Positions 48,761-61,454 are shown, numbered from the stretch's first letter. The stretch is DNA of 64,000 nucleotides from Cladochytrium replicatum (GCA_025526935.1 JAHLKD010000019.1:62001-126000), one strand, 5' to 3'. Made by a program: numbers and translations. The notes: generated by a model not told the origin, from the letters alone.

Positions 48761-49683
48761 ATGTCAAAGAAACTTAAGCTGCCCCAGTGGAACTCGCCGG
48801 TACAAGGGGACGCTGCTGCCACTAACAGGGGACAGCACGGCTCAAAGCTGTCGGCGTTTGGCAGAGACCTCGACTCGTGGCAGGCTCACAGAACAATCGT
48901 AACCCTCGTCCTCATCGACTTTGTCCTCAACCAAGCAGCACTCTCCCTCGCCCTCTACGACCCCGCGGCCTCCTCGTCCATATTCGCCCCTGTCAACCTC
49001 GACACTCCCAAAGGCGTTAACGCCTCCACAGACTTTATCTGGAGCATCATCCGCAAGGTTCTCTTTGGTCTCATCGTGCTCTTCCGCGCAGGCTTCTTCC
49101 TTGAGATTTGCTTCAAAATCTTTGCCTTGGGCTTTGTCACCGCGTTCAAGGACGGCTGGTTTGTGTTCGACGCCATTGTTGTGTTCGTTGCGCTGCTGGC
49201 AAAGTTGGCTCTGCCAGCAAGGGAGTCGCTTGTCGTGTGTCCGGTAGTCATTCTGTTTAGGCTATGGAGAATCAACAGGTACAGACAGTGGAACCACATT
49301 GTTCCCGTTCTTTTTAAGGTTACAACAAATAGGGGTGAAAACTGACACACCACTTTTTTCATTTTGTAGAATTCACTACTTGATTCTTGAGCAGCAGCGT
49401 TTGCAACACCTTGGCGAGATCGAGAGTCTCAATTCAGAATGGGAGGCGAAACTTTTAAAGGTTGGAATTGAAGTGTTTTTTATTCTGTGGGTGCTGAGAG
49501 TTCTTTTTTCCTATGTAGGAGAAGGAGAGAGCAAAGTCGTACAGGTCCAGACTCGAGGTGGCAAACGGCAAACTCAGAGTCCTGATGGGAGAAGACCACA
49601 TTCTCAGCACAGACTTACCCGACGACCTTACCGTCTCACAACCATCCACCCCTCGCTTGGCGTCAGGACGTGTTGGAAAGTAA
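48761..49683 (+). CDS. Voltage-gated proton channel (Hv1 type)
   Basis: A stand-alone voltage-sensor protein that would let H+ out of the cell on depolarisation. Three exons: 48761 to about 49280, about 49370-49459, and about 49520-49683. S1 has TLVLIDFVLNQAALSLAL, with an Asp where the Hv1 selectivity Asp sits. S2 has LFRAGFFLEICFKIFALG, S3 has DGWFVFDAIVVFVALLAKL, and S4 rebuilt over the splice has ILFRLWRINRIHYL, which fits the Hv1 signature RxWRxxR. A coiled coil follows (LEQQRLQHLGEIESLNSEWEAKLLKEKERAKSYRSRLE), the usual dimer region. There is no pore domain. The stop codon sits in a 30-bp tandem repeat. S4 and the coiled coil are separated only by a splice. Confidence 0.88.
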
Positions 49684-49725
49684 AAGAAATTGTCCGGACG
49701 TGTTGGAAAGTAAAAGAAAATGGGG
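49666..49725 (+). repeat. 30-bp tandem duplication over the channel's stop codon
   Basis: GGACGTGTTGGAAAGTAAAA at 49666-49685 recurs at 49696-49715, with the following GAAA also shared. Each copy includes the GGA-AAG-TAA end of the coding sequence, so a spare stop lies 30 bp downstream in the same frame. Confidence 0.9.
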
Positions 49726-50199
49726 AAATATGCTCTGCTTTTGCCATCGCGGATTTCCTTCCTTGACTCGCTCGAAATCTCTTTCTTTTTCTCATGAGGG
49801 CAGTGCGGTAACCTTTGTTCCAAAGTGTCATTTCTATTTTCTATCATCTTATCGTTTTTACTGCTTCAACATTATTCGCACTGTTCACACCAATGCGTAG
49901 TTAGAAAGACGGAGGGTCGCTTTTTTGGGGAGGAGATCTCAGTTTTTCTTGAATGTTTCTATTCTTTGAGGTTCTCATCCACTCACACACACGCTCTCTC
50001 TCGGCAAGTTCGCAGTTTCACTGTTCTGCTTGTGTTGAATGGGGTTGTTTTTTGATACGCAGCTTGCTTGCTGGTTCGACGATGTGTTTAATAGACTGGA
50101 AGTTTCTTTCTAATGTAATGCCTAGTGGCCAATACAAGTTTCTTTGTAAGAGTGGCCCCTCAAGGAGATTGTCGTGGCTCGGAGATTTTCTTCTCACAC

Positions 50200-50815
50200 C
50201 ATCCCAATGTCTAAACGAAATCGGCTGGCTGGTCTATCTTCCGCAGCTCGAGCTTTATTTTCAAGCGCAATGCTGAGCGCGGAAAGCTGTACAACAAGAA
50301 CGCTTACAAATACTCCAGTACTTAAGTGAGTGATATTTTGGGGAGATCATGACTCAGTGTTGGACAGGCGATCACTGCATGCTCTGGGCTTTCATGAATA
50401 GAAAACAGTTGGACTTCCGTGATCATACTACTCGACGCTTAACCCGCATTTTGGGACCACTTTTACAGTCGCTCGACATCTCCTCCGATGGAAAGGAGGG
50501 CGTTGTCATGACAAAGTCCAAGAAGGATGGCAACGGTCTCGCAAAGACAAGGTACACCACCGCCATCAACCAACCACCCCACGCAACCGCCCACAGCATC
50601 AGCAACCTTGTCCGTCACTACAAACTGAGCCTGTCCAAGGTGCGATGATGATGAGGGAGAGTGTGATGTTTTCCACATATTTGGCGGCATTGATATGTTT
50701 TGACAATGATCAGGCTGCTTGTCCCACGGGTCGGCGATCATTGCGAACCAGAAGCCTGGTAAGCCGCTTCACGCCAAGAAGCCGCGTCGAAGAAGGCCGG
50801 CTCCGCATAGATGAA
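50200..50815 (+). pseudogene. RPL28: Ribosomal protein eL28-like gene, disrupted
   Basis: Large-subunit protein eL28 is recognisable in pieces: SSSFIFKRNAERGKLYNKNA with YKYSS (50250-50325), then SLDISSDGKEGVVMTKSKK with RYTTAINQPPHATAHSISNL (50468-50640), then GSAIIANQKPGKPLHAKKPR and RRRPAP near the end (50730-50812). The joins are not in one frame. ATG 50211 would read the normal N-terminus (NEIGWLV) only with one base fewer at about 50216 and again at about 50242. A TAA sits at the end of the second block, and the last intron join is off by a base. Either a decayed copy or several single-base errors. Confidence 0.6.
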
Positions 50816-51091
50816 TAGTTTTGGAACACCAGGTGATGTTCTTGACAAAAACCCCATCCCATGCCAAAAGAACGAATTCTGGGATTAGAATAGAAGGGTG
50901 CACATTGCATCTATTTTCTCAAAACACCACAAATCCACATGATTACTGTTTACCCACCAACAAAAGGTACCCTCACAGATCCCCCATTATTCCACCGGAT
51001 TAGTAATAATAAACAGAAATAAAGACCGCCAAATGCTACCCCACAACGACCCCACAATTCTGTGCCACGCGCGTATCTTTTTTTAAGAAAA

Positions 51092-52732
51092 ATGTCTTGC
51101 GAAATGGAACGGGCTGCGATCTCGGAGCTGGCGAGGGCCAACCTCAGCCGTCCCAGCATCCTCATCAAGGGATTCGCAGCATGCAGCGCAAACCCATACC
51201 ACCCCGACACAAACCCCTCGGGCCTGATCAACCTCGGAACCGCAGAGAACAAACTCGTTGCACACAAGATGGCGGAAAAGATAAGCCAGTTTGTGGAGGT
51301 AAAAAAGAGCAGCACCCAGTGACTATATCACGCGCTGAATGGAAAATCCACCAGATCAACGCGGAAATATTGTGCTACGGTGCGTTCGAGGGCAGTTTGG
51401 AATTGCGGACTGCGGTCGCGAATATGTACGGACGCACTCTAAAGTTTCCGGCCAGCGTGGCCCTCCAACCGGACAACGTGATGATCACCAACGGATGTGC
51501 GGGAGCCGTCAACATCCTCACTGAGGTAAATTTCAGCACACATCCCCGAAATTTCTACTATGCTGTTTTTCCTTAAACATCCCCTTCTATTCACTAAGGT
51601 TCTATGCAACAAAGGCGATGGAGTACTTCTCCCCGCACCCTTCTATGGCGGATTCGACTTTGACATCCGTAGCTGCGTAAGTTACGATTCGCCCCAAACT
51701 AGGGTCAATATCCAGTTTGACTCCTGTCATCAGAGCGGCGCCAAAATTGTTCCAGTGTACACGAAACAGGATGACCTCGTCCCAACCATCGCCGAGCTCG
51801 AGCACGCGTATGAGGCTGCCGAAGGAAAGCACATCAAGATCAAGTACATGTTGCTGTGCAACCCCGTGAACCCTACCGGACGGATCATGGAAGAGGACGT
51901 TCTCCGTGCGTACTTGAAGTTTGCTGAATCAAAGAACATACATTGCGTTGTTGATGAGATCTATGGTAGGGGTTTTTTCTAGTTAGAGGGTGGGAATTGC
52001 ATTTTGTTTTTGTCTCACCACGACGACATTATACCTTGTAGCCCTATCTACCTGGGGAACCCACAAGTTTGTCTCCGCACTTGCTTTGGAAGACGTGCCC
52101 GACCCTTCCCGTCTCCACGTCGTGTGGTCCTTGAGTAAGGACTTTAGGTATGTTGTTTGTTGCTTTTTCCCGGAAGCAAAACCCCTTGAACAGAATATTA
52201 TCCCTTCCTTGTTTGTTTCCCCCGAAACAGCGGAAGCGGTCTCCGCATAGGCGCCATCTTCTCGCGCTCCCAGACCGTCCTCTCAGCCTGCAAAACCTAC
52301 GCCCATACAAGCGCGATCCCAAACTTCCTCTCCACAGCAGCCGCAAAAGTCCTCTCCGACGAAACCTTTATCGACGCCTTCATCGCCGAAAACCACGCCC
52401 TCCTGCGCGACAATTACGTCAAGCTCTCCGCGACCCTCGATGCCAAGGGCATCCCACACATCCCCGCGCAAGCAGGGTTCTTTGTGTGGATGGATTTGGG
52501 AAAGTATGTTGCGGCGGCAGCGAGGATCGCTGGACGGAGCGAGGCGGAAGGCGAGACGGCATTGTTTGAGCTGTTGTTGGAGGAGGGAATCTATTTTGCA
52601 CCCGGATCAGCGTTCTTTGATGATCGGTCGGGGTTCTTTAGGTTGCTGTTTGCGGCGGAGTGGAAGGACATGCAGCTTGCGCTGGAGAGGATCTTTGCTG
52701 TTTTGGGTAGGCTGACAGTGTCGTGTAAGTAA
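51092..52732 (+). CDS. Class I/II aminotransferase, ACC-synthase-like
   Basis: PLP enzyme of the aspartate-aminotransferase fold. ATG 51092 gives IKGFAACSANPYHPDTNPSG and INLGTAENKLV. Then come LCYGAFEGSLELRTAVA, VMITNGCAGAVNIL, DGVLLPAPFYGGFDFD, KYMLLCNPVNPTGRI (the NPxNPTG motif), HCVVDEIYALSTWG (the Asp and Tyr that hold PLP), the lysine motif WSLSKDFSGSGLRIG rebuilt over an intron, and QAGFFVWMDLG with a C-terminal FRLLFA. These fit the ACC-synthase/alanine-aminotransferase-like branch. Fungal members are often not true ethylene-pathway enzymes, so the substrate is left open. Introns are near 51299-51350, 51525-51599, 51677-51735, 51966-52042 and 52149-52230. Confidence 0.88.
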
Positions 52733-53159
52733 AAGAAGGGGCCAAGTCTCTGTTTTAAAAAAAAGAAGAGTCGCCATTTTGCAATGTTTTGCGGGATAAA
52801 ACACCCCTTGATATATATATATGTGTTCTGCTAAACCAAATTTAATCACCGAATTGCTGCTTGTGCAGTTGGATACAGGACTTTAGTTTGCACTACATCA
52901 AAAGAATTCGGAATTGATTGTGGGACTGTACCTTCTGGAATGCTGTCGCTTCGAGAACAAGGTTGGCTAAGGATGATCCTTGTCATCAGTGTCACACAAA
53001 CTCTATTCCTGGGCTGGCGGTTGTGCAAGTCCCATATATGCAATTCTCACGAAAATGGTTGGGGTTTGCCATTGTTCATAGTTACGGTTGATGTATTGGT
53101 TTGCTGGAGGCTGTCTAACGCACATATGATACAAAACTAGGTACAGAAAAGGTATGCTG
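52733..53159. other. Intergenic between convergent genes
   Basis: About 430 bp between the ends of the aminotransferase and the WD-repeat gene. A short (AT) run lies at 52812-52821. A T-rich tract is present and no gene was recognised. Confidence 0.4.
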
Positions 53160-56100
53160 CTATTGTTTCTTTCTTCTGCGCAAGTGCTGCCTCCCAGGTT
53201 CAGACAACAAATGCGATTTAACCGCCTTGTTTAAGGTATGTAATGTCCCAGCTGTAAGTGGACGTCGTTGTGCTGATATTTGATCCCTTTTTGGCAGTGA
53301 TAGGTTGGATTTCAACAGCTGCTGTTGCGGTGCAGATCTCGGCCGTGTACCAAACTCATAGTGCATCCAAGCAATCGCCGCATCCTTGTCTAGCCCAACT
53401 TGTCTTCCTTGGTTGGTGTTCCTCCAAGTTTCCTTTCTTTTTTGGACATCTGATCTAACATGAGAGCCGGGACTGCCCCCCCCCGGATTGTATGCGCTCT
53501 TCACATGCTGTTTATTCCCAGAGCCACCTCTAACCACAGCAAAATCTGCTCGTCCGGGTTCATCCCATGCCGCAATCATGCCACTTGAATAACGGCTGCG
53601 CGTGTCGTTCATTCCAACGCCGGACACAAACTCTGCGTCATCTGTGTGGTCCCGGTACTGGTTATACGCAGCGACTGCACCGTAAGGATGGGATGCCAGC
53701 ACAGCCAGCGAAGGCATTGGCATTGTGAAGCCAGGAAGGTCATGCGGGAAAAAATCTCCAGCAAGATGTTGTTCAAAGCTTGACGTGCGTCGAAGGCCCC
53801 AAAATAAATCAGAACTCATATTGGAGAGCCAAGAGCGAACTGCCTCAATACTCTCCATTCTTTGCTCATTGACTTCCCGCTGATGATGTTCCAAAAGAAG
53901 CTGTGGAAGGGTGGTTGTTTAAATGTGTTGAGCAGGAATACCTCAATTGCTCACATCTAGTAATCGTGATGGTAGGTTCTTTGATCCTATGTTTTTAACA
54001 AGGCCAACTTCGATCATTGTCTGGCGTAATGACTCCCTGCAATTTATGCCAAAATGTCGCAGACTGCCAAGGGCCATCAGACTAGTTAACATGTTTAACT
54101 CAGGTAAAGGAACATTCATCAAACAAACAATTACCGGACAGTTGAGTTCTCATCCCTTAAACTTCCAATCAGAGCGCTCAAAATTTGGGAGTCTCGAACA
54201 TTATAGCCAGCCATATTGCTGCAGAGTTGGGCTCTAACCTGGCACAAAAACACAAAATAAACCAAACTTAACAAGATCAGCCAGTATGAAGGCTAACCTG
54301 CCAGTTGTCGTCACTTATCCATTCTAACTGAGGTATTAGAATCAGATTAACCGGATCACGGAAATCTGTCTTGTATGCAGAGAATAAGAATAGAAGTGCT
54401 TTTGCTGCTTCACACTTTTCTGACCACAATCCACTCCTCATGACATCAAACAGAACACAGATGATATTTGTTAAGTTCATCGGTTTACCCTTTGTGAGTG
54501 TTTCATTAGACAGACTCTTGTGTGTTTGAATAGTCAATGCAACTTACCTTAAGCCCTGGAAACCAGAAGCAATTAAGAATGAGGGAAATTCCTTCGGGAA
54601 TATTCTTGCTTAGAATCTTGTCTTCAAAAGCTGCATTTATTTCCTGGTCGACATCTGTCATTAATGCATCGAGACTGAGATCTTCATCAGTTGTGTCAAC
54701 ACTCTCATCATCGTTATCCCTCCAGTTATCATTTCTTCCATGAGTTACTTCTACAATTTGTGTTGGGTGGAATATAATATTCTGTGATGATTCAAGGCTC
54801 TTTGTCTTAAGCTGAGAGTTGTGTTGTTGAGGCAAAGCCTGTTGAGGTTTTAATGGAGCTGTCTTTAAAACTGAAGGAACTTGATATGGAGATATGCTAA
54901 ACACATTTGCAGGCTTTGACACAGTCTGAGATGGCATTTGAATAAGCTTAGCATGCTCTGTGGTAACTCTGTGTGGAATTTTAGGCTTAAACTGTTTTGT
55001 GGCTTTTGGCAAACTGGGTTTTCTGGTGCGTATCTTTTGGTGTTTTGGTTCCACGACTTCAGTTGCTGAAATTTCTTTTGCATCAGGCAGTGATAGTTCG
55101 AGAAAGTCGTCCAAATCATCCTTGATATCAAGGCTGTCAATGTTTTCACTAGACACTGCAACTGCTACAGTAATATTCTGATCATCAGTGTCTAAAAATT
55201 TTGGATCCATTTCAATCTGATCTAATAGTGCTGATGGTATTGAAATATTCACAGGATCAGATATGGTATTTGAAGCTTTTGGGGTAGCTTTTCCTCTGTA
55301 GCGTTGAAGGTTTTCTCGATTTAAAGGTAGTTGAGTGGGTCTGAATTGTCTACTAGGTTGACTCTGTGATATTCTCACAGCATCATTGTTATCTTTTGCG
55401 CTTCCAGCAGAACCTCCACGAGATGTTACAATCTTGGTCCTCTGCCTTTGCTTTTCTGGGGGAGGTGCAACTTCAACCAAAACCGATGAGTTTGGCAACA
55501 TGACTCCAGCTGCTTTAAGTTGGCGTCTGACTCGATCACGACGCTTTGCGATGGATTCTGTTGTAACACTTTGCTGTGGAACAGTTGGTCTTCTAAGCAA
55601 CTCAATGTATGGGCCAGTTTTCTTTCGTGAGGATTTGGGTCGTTTTGAGGTATTTTTCTCTAACTCTTTTGTGACTTGTGAATGATGCTTCTTTGCAACC
55701 TCTAGACCCATGGATATGCTAAGCTCCAATCTAATAGAATCAGGACAGAGCTATTTATTACCTTGAATAATAGGTCCTGGACGAGCATCTTGTGATGAAA
55801 TCATTTCTACATCAATGACTTCTTCAGATGCCGGAACACTGAACTGACTTTTTAGTTAGAAAAGGGATTAAATTATGTGGGAAAAAAACTTTATTCACCT
55901 CTGTTGGTGAGTTTGCTCTTATTAGTTCTACAGGTTGGAGTGCAATGAAATCCTCATATACTGAAGTGACAATGTTATAAACTTGCCCCTTCTTGCTTAT
56001 GAAAGCCTCTTCATCTGGTTCATTCTCATTTTCGTCACTTTCTGCTGACTGATAAATTTCTGTTTGCTTGCGACTATGTTTGTATGCTGAAACTTCTTGT

Positions 56101-59100
56101 TGCAAGAACAAACGTTTATGCCGACGCTGCACGTGATTGTTCAGATGCTTTTAAATCGACATATAGAATAAGGTACCTTGTGTGTCGATTTGTCCTGTGC
56201 ATTTCTGGGCTTCAAGCTAATGGAGTGCAAATGTGCAGGTATATCAATTTCTTTCAAAAACTCATCTCTAACTCTTTCAACAAAACTGCAAATTAGAAGA
56301 AACCTAAATTGAACTTTTACTGATTACCGATGAACATGCCAGAATCCATCAATGCTCTTGCTTTGATTATAGTAGTACTGCCAGAAATCTAGATTTGAGT
56401 CAAACATTAATGGAATTTCTGCCTCATCATCTGTAAATGTCTTCGATGATATTGCTTTCAGAATATAATGAGGAAGATCTTCAAAAGTGACAAAATTCAT
56501 TTAGATGAGCCAGATGCAAATACGATCCTTACAATCTTGTATTCTTAGAAGTCCAATTTGGTCTGATAATCCCAAAAGAAGGTCTCCACGACAATTAGCA
56601 AATTCGACAGATGCAATGGATTCACCAAACTGAAGCTCCCTTCAATTTATTAACTTTGAAAAAACAAACATAAGAATCTTCACATACCTGATTAGTGTAG
56701 CACTTTCATCCCAGATCTTTACCCAACCATCTGTACTAGAAGTTACCCACAAATGCAGCTCAGGCAAATTCGATACACATGTAACAAGACCACTGGATTC
56801 TTCTTCTAATGTAAGAACATTAACAATATCTAGAATAGAGAGTGGACTTCAGAGATGGAACAAATTCACGTCCAATATATGATCTTACTGTCAGTATGGT
56901 AAGGTTTCAAAACTAATGTCCCGTTTATTGGAACTCCAATTTGCTGTGTCACTGGATTAATACTCACAATAAACTCCAGGGGTACCTGGGAATGCCCAGA
57001 TAAATGCTCCATCCATCCTGAAAATGTGATTGTATTGTGCAATTCTAATGCAACTGGACAACCTTGTTGGAAAGAAACAGCACCTCCAGGCTGCTTTGTT
57101 TGCTCTGAATCAGCAAATTTACATGTGCAATTCTTAAGGTTTGAAGATTTCAAAGTATTGACTGTGACAGGATTAGCAACAGGGTTTTGTGACACTGGCT
57201 TAAAATGTAGTTTCCATACATGGACAGTTAAATCTACTCAGTTTTTGTAAATATTTATATAAATGAGAATCTTTAACTCACCTCTTGACACTGAGAGTAG
57301 AAGAAGATTAACATGATCAAATTTGATTGTTGCTACTTCTGAGGAGTGTGCCTGAAAAGATCAATTATAAAGCGAATATTTGGAGTTTACATAACAAAAT
57401 ATATACCTGAGCAATAATATATTGCTTTTCATGTGAACTAATATCAATATAGACAATTTGGCCGCCTGATGTTCCAGCCAGTAAATGAAACACTCGTTCT
57501 TTCTTTGATTCTGGCCTTGTTTCAAAAACAAAGCTTGCAGCACTGCTGTCAATACCAAGCCGTGAAATTGTACTGTTGAACTGTTGCTCTTGCTTCTGTA
57601 TGTAGTTTAATTGATCTTGTTTTGGAATGTCAATTGTTTCCTCAAGTTTTGTATTGCGAACTGGCTGGTGAACTGCTGCATGATAATCAAGATGGAGAAG
57701 AATATCAATTCCCGTGAAACAAGTTATTGTGTCAGCTTCAAAAGCTCTTTAATGAGTTAAACTTCAATGCAATTTTTTTCTATATTTACGATTTACTGTT
57801 GGATTGCGTACTGCAATAATGGAAGCTGGGTTACAAGTAGTATTGTACACCACTATTTCTCCTGCACTGTTCAGCATATAAGCACATCCTTAACATGAAG
57901 AATGAATGCATGATTTCCTTGTCAAGTTCTTCTGTTACCTTCTTCTGTATTGAAGACTACATTCATAATGGGGCTGTCATTCTGACTTGGATAACCAGTT
58001 AATATGACAGCTCCAGAAACAGGTGATACAAATCTAATTGAACCATCTGTTGCAACTGACAAAATTCGTGATGGAGCTCTATCAAACAAAGACCTCACTG
58101 GATTAATGCCAAGGCTTCTCAGGAACATTTCTGATTTCTCTTGGTTATTAAAATGTGAATATGCGTAACGCTTCAGAATAAATGGTTGTGATCTTTGAAA
58201 GAACCTTTAGAATTCTTTTCTAAAAACAGAATTAACCTACCTAAGAAATGTCATGGTAAGTTGATTTCTATTTAGCTTCCACACATAAATACAATCTTTG
58301 GAGAAATGGAAAAACAAGTCCTTTCTGATCATTGACATTCCCAAACACTCCCCATTTGTGTCAAGCCTGCAGATAACTTGAGGAATGTAAAGATGCTATA
58401 GATAATAATAACCTGTATGTACATTGACCAGTTTCAAAATTCCACATTCTGATGGTGCTATCAAGAGAGCATGACATAACTACAGGAACACTTCGAGGTG
58501 CTGCTTCACACAAGTTCTCAACTAAAAGAAGAGATGTTACCGCACTTAAATGCTCATAGAACTCATAAACTAGGCAATGTTGAGAGTTCCATACTTTGAC
58601 TAGTGCTCCAGTTAATAATTCCTCACTGTTGCTTGATACATCATATTGTGATACCTTTTCCATCTTTAGCACCTGTAATCAGATAGTCCATTGGCTCATA
58701 AACTGCTATTGCAGTTATTGACATTGAGTGAATATTTAGCAATTTTGACAGGCAGTCTCCAGTTGTGTAATCCAAAATCTTGAGAAGAAAATTTGATTTA
58801 CAAATTTGTATATTTTTACTGTTACTCACATAAACACTGGACTCAACAGTTGCAATAAGCTGATCAGTACTTGGTTCATATTGTACAGACCCAACCCAAT
58901 CCTCGTTGCTGAAATGCTTAATTCTCAAGGTTTCTTGCAAAGAATATAAATTCAGGTCACGGTTTTGAAGGCTGGTAGACAAAATGCCGGTGTCAGAAAT
59001 TTAATGGTCAGAATTTGCAATCTCACCCTTCAGATGCATGTATTCGCCAGAGCTATTTTAAAGTTATTAGTATTTGGTTTTACAGACAAGCTTAAATTCT

Positions 59101-60154
59101 GATTACTCTCATGCTTCCGATCTCGCCTGTGACAATTTCATAGTTTCCATTTCTCTCCAACCAATTGATGCTAAATGAATAAATCGATCAGTCAGATCTT
59201 CAGTGTGGCAATGTAATAATTACCTCAAGACTGGTTTAGATGTTGGAACATTTGACATTTCCAGCAGGTGGGAATCTAAAACCTTATTGCAACATTCAGA
59301 TGCAGTTTTGATAGAATAGCAGACTTTATACGAACTCTAAGCTGAAGCTGATTGCTTACTACCACAAATATCTTAAGAGGTTCGATATAGATCCACTTGC
59401 TAATTCCAAATACACCAGCACGTCCTCCTCCACCCAGTGCCAGGGGGAGGTCATCCTGGTGTTCTGAGTGGATTCCGATTGTGGGGATTTTTTTAATGCG
59501 ATCTGCTCCGCGATAAACATACACGTTGTGTGCATCGACAGAGACGAAAAAGTCTGCGTTTGTGGGGCTCGGGGTGTGCAGAACGCTCCGTACAGTTGGA
59601 CGTGAGTGCGGCATGCTGCGAACCAATTGAAATCCATGTGGGATGGTTAGCGACATTGCTGTGGAGCTGGGTACTCCGCCGTGATGCTCATTGCCAAGTC
59701 CAGAACCCGTGTCTGCTCCCATCATGCTCACTCGCCTAACATTTTTGTCCTTGGGTTTCTCCACAAAGGCGGGTGCAAGTCCTTTAGAATTGAGCAACGT
59801 AGAAATTTGTTCTTTCACCGACTCCCACGGTTGGATAGGTAATAGCGATGTGACAGTGGCACTATCGTTTGGACCCGGTTGATCGCTTCCATCAGCGGTT
59901 TTCCTCGCGCGAAACGTAGCTCTGAATTGTGGTGCATTTGTATCTGATTTCTCACCTGCACCGGAAAGATTACGCTGCTTCTGTTCGTACAATTTTCTGA
60001 TGCGGTCACGTTCTGCGCTGATGAGCCAGTCTTCGGGTTCAGGCTTCAAGCCATGCGGTGCAACATCCTCAATGAGCAGGTTTATTTTCTTCTGCGACGG
60101 CGAAGCGTAGAATCGAGCTGACGTGCTCCTGCTGCCAGCTGCCGAGGAGGGCAT
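53160..60154 (-). CDS. Large multi-exon WD40-repeat protein
   Basis: A gene of more than ten exons. ATG 60154 starts an N-terminus with LIEDVAPHGLKPEPEDWLIS and a charged helix (RDRIRKLYEQKQRNL). Propeller segments follow: VFGISKWIYIEPLKIFVVVS (59400), DYLITGAKDGKG (58690), a clear WD unit VMSCSLDSTIRMWNFETGQC (58450), and IRFVSPVSGAVILTGYPSQ (58020). The middle (55729-54540) is low-complexity and basic (AKRRDRVRRQLKAAGVMLPN). The C-terminus (53894-53160) reads VRSWLSNMSSDLFWGLRR and ends in a RRRKK tail. It resembles long WD-repeat proteins of cilia such as WDR87/WDR97, a weak call. From about 59.2 to 53.9 kb it is far more AT-rich than its ends. It could be two genes; exon edges are approximate. 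Confidence 0.6.
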
Positions 60155-60319
60155 GGGAAAGTCGGTAGTCCTGATTGGGACGGCGTGTGGCACAGCCAGT
60201 TGTCCCGTTTGGGCAGTTTCCAGTGGCAGTGCTCAGCGGACCCACCGTTCGAGCTTCGCTGCCCCGCTCTGCCTCACCGATCTCGACCCCCGTTGACGCT
60301 GCGAGAGTAACCGCCCAAT
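60155..60319. promoter_or_regulatory. Compact divergent promoter
   Basis: Only 165 bp separate the WD-repeat gene start (60154, minus) from the HMG-box gene start (60320, plus). Both must be driven from here, unless the WD gene has further upstream exons. Confidence 0.4.
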
Positions 60320-61454
60320 ATGTTTGCTGTGAGGAATCTCGCCGCCGTCTCTCGCTCGCAATACCGGCTCGTCGTCGTTCGCGATGGCGCTCGTAGCTTG
60401 AACGCAGTTGCGGCCAATTTGGGATCCAAAGGTGCTCTTTTAATTGTATACGATTGTCTGGTCCCCCTGACGTCTTGATCTGCTGCTAGAAACGTTGATT
60501 CGTCGACAGCTTCGTGCCCTACCGCCCTCCCAGGCTCCGAAGAAACCACCGAACGCGTTTGCGCTGTTTGTGAAGACCAACTTTGAACAGGTTGGGAAAG
60601 TGTACAATGGACCGAAGGATGGGAAAGCCCAAGCCATCACCCTGAAGCTCGCCGAATTGTGGAAGAGCGCACCAGAAAACACCAAGACGGTATTTGTTTC
60701 TCTATTTTGATCAAACCTGTCATCTAAAGCATAGGGTGCCTCCAGGAATATACCAACGCTGCAAAAACTTTGCGCGAAAAGTACGTCAAAGAGCGGAAGG
60801 TATACGAGGCAAACTTCACCCCAACCCAGGCGATTGTTGAAACCCGACGAAACGCTTTGAAACGCTCGCTTGGCCGCCCCACCGCTCGCGTTCCAGCTGA
60901 TCCTAACCGCCCTAAACGTCCAACAACATCATACATGCTTTTCGCGCGCGATATGCAGGCTGCCAGTGAATCCCAGCAAAAATCCGCTCTTGGTGAGAGT
61001 TTGGGGAGTCTTAGCGTGGCCGAACGGGGTCATATTTTGGGCAAGGCATGGAGGTCACTGGACGCTAAAGTCAAACAGGTATTAACGTCTGGATCTGCAT
61101 ATATTTGTTTTGACACGCCTGAAATGTGATCGTTTACAGCGTTATATCGACACAGCAGAGGCCGAACTTAAGGTTTACAAGAAAGAAATCGAGGCTTACA
61201 ACGGCCGGACGAAAGTGGGAGCTCGCCGTAAGGAGCTATCTCGGGACCTGAGGAGGGCAGCAAACGGTCCCTCCACGGCGAAGACAGGTTCCCGTCGCCC
61301 TGTTGCGAAGAAGGCGAAGACGAAGAAGCCCAAGGTGGTGAAGAAGACTGCTGTGAAGAAGAAGGTAGCCGCAAAAGCTAAGACTGCCAAGAAGACTGTC
61401 GCAAAGAAGACTGGATCCAAGGCAACTGTAAAGAAGGTGGCCAAGAAAAACTGA
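60320..61454 (+). CDS. Two-HMG-box protein, probable mitochondrial nucleoid protein
   Basis: DNA-bending protein with the TFAM/Abf2 layout. ATG 60320 gives an Arg-rich, acid-free leader MFAVRNLAAVSRSQYRLVVV, typical of mitochondrial import. HMG box 1 follows (KKPPNAFALFVKTNFEQVGK, then AELWKSAPENTK, KYVKERKVYEANF). Box 2 is NRPKRPTTSYMLFARDMQAAS, then GKAWRSLDAKVKQRY and ELKVYKKEIEAY. The tail is a histone-H1-like Lys/Ala repeat (KKTAVKKKVAAKAKTAKK, ending VKKVAKKN). Introns are near 60434-60489, 60690-60745 and 61079-61139. Known TFAM and Abf2 have no such long H1-like tail, so a nuclear role is possible. Confidence 0.78.
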
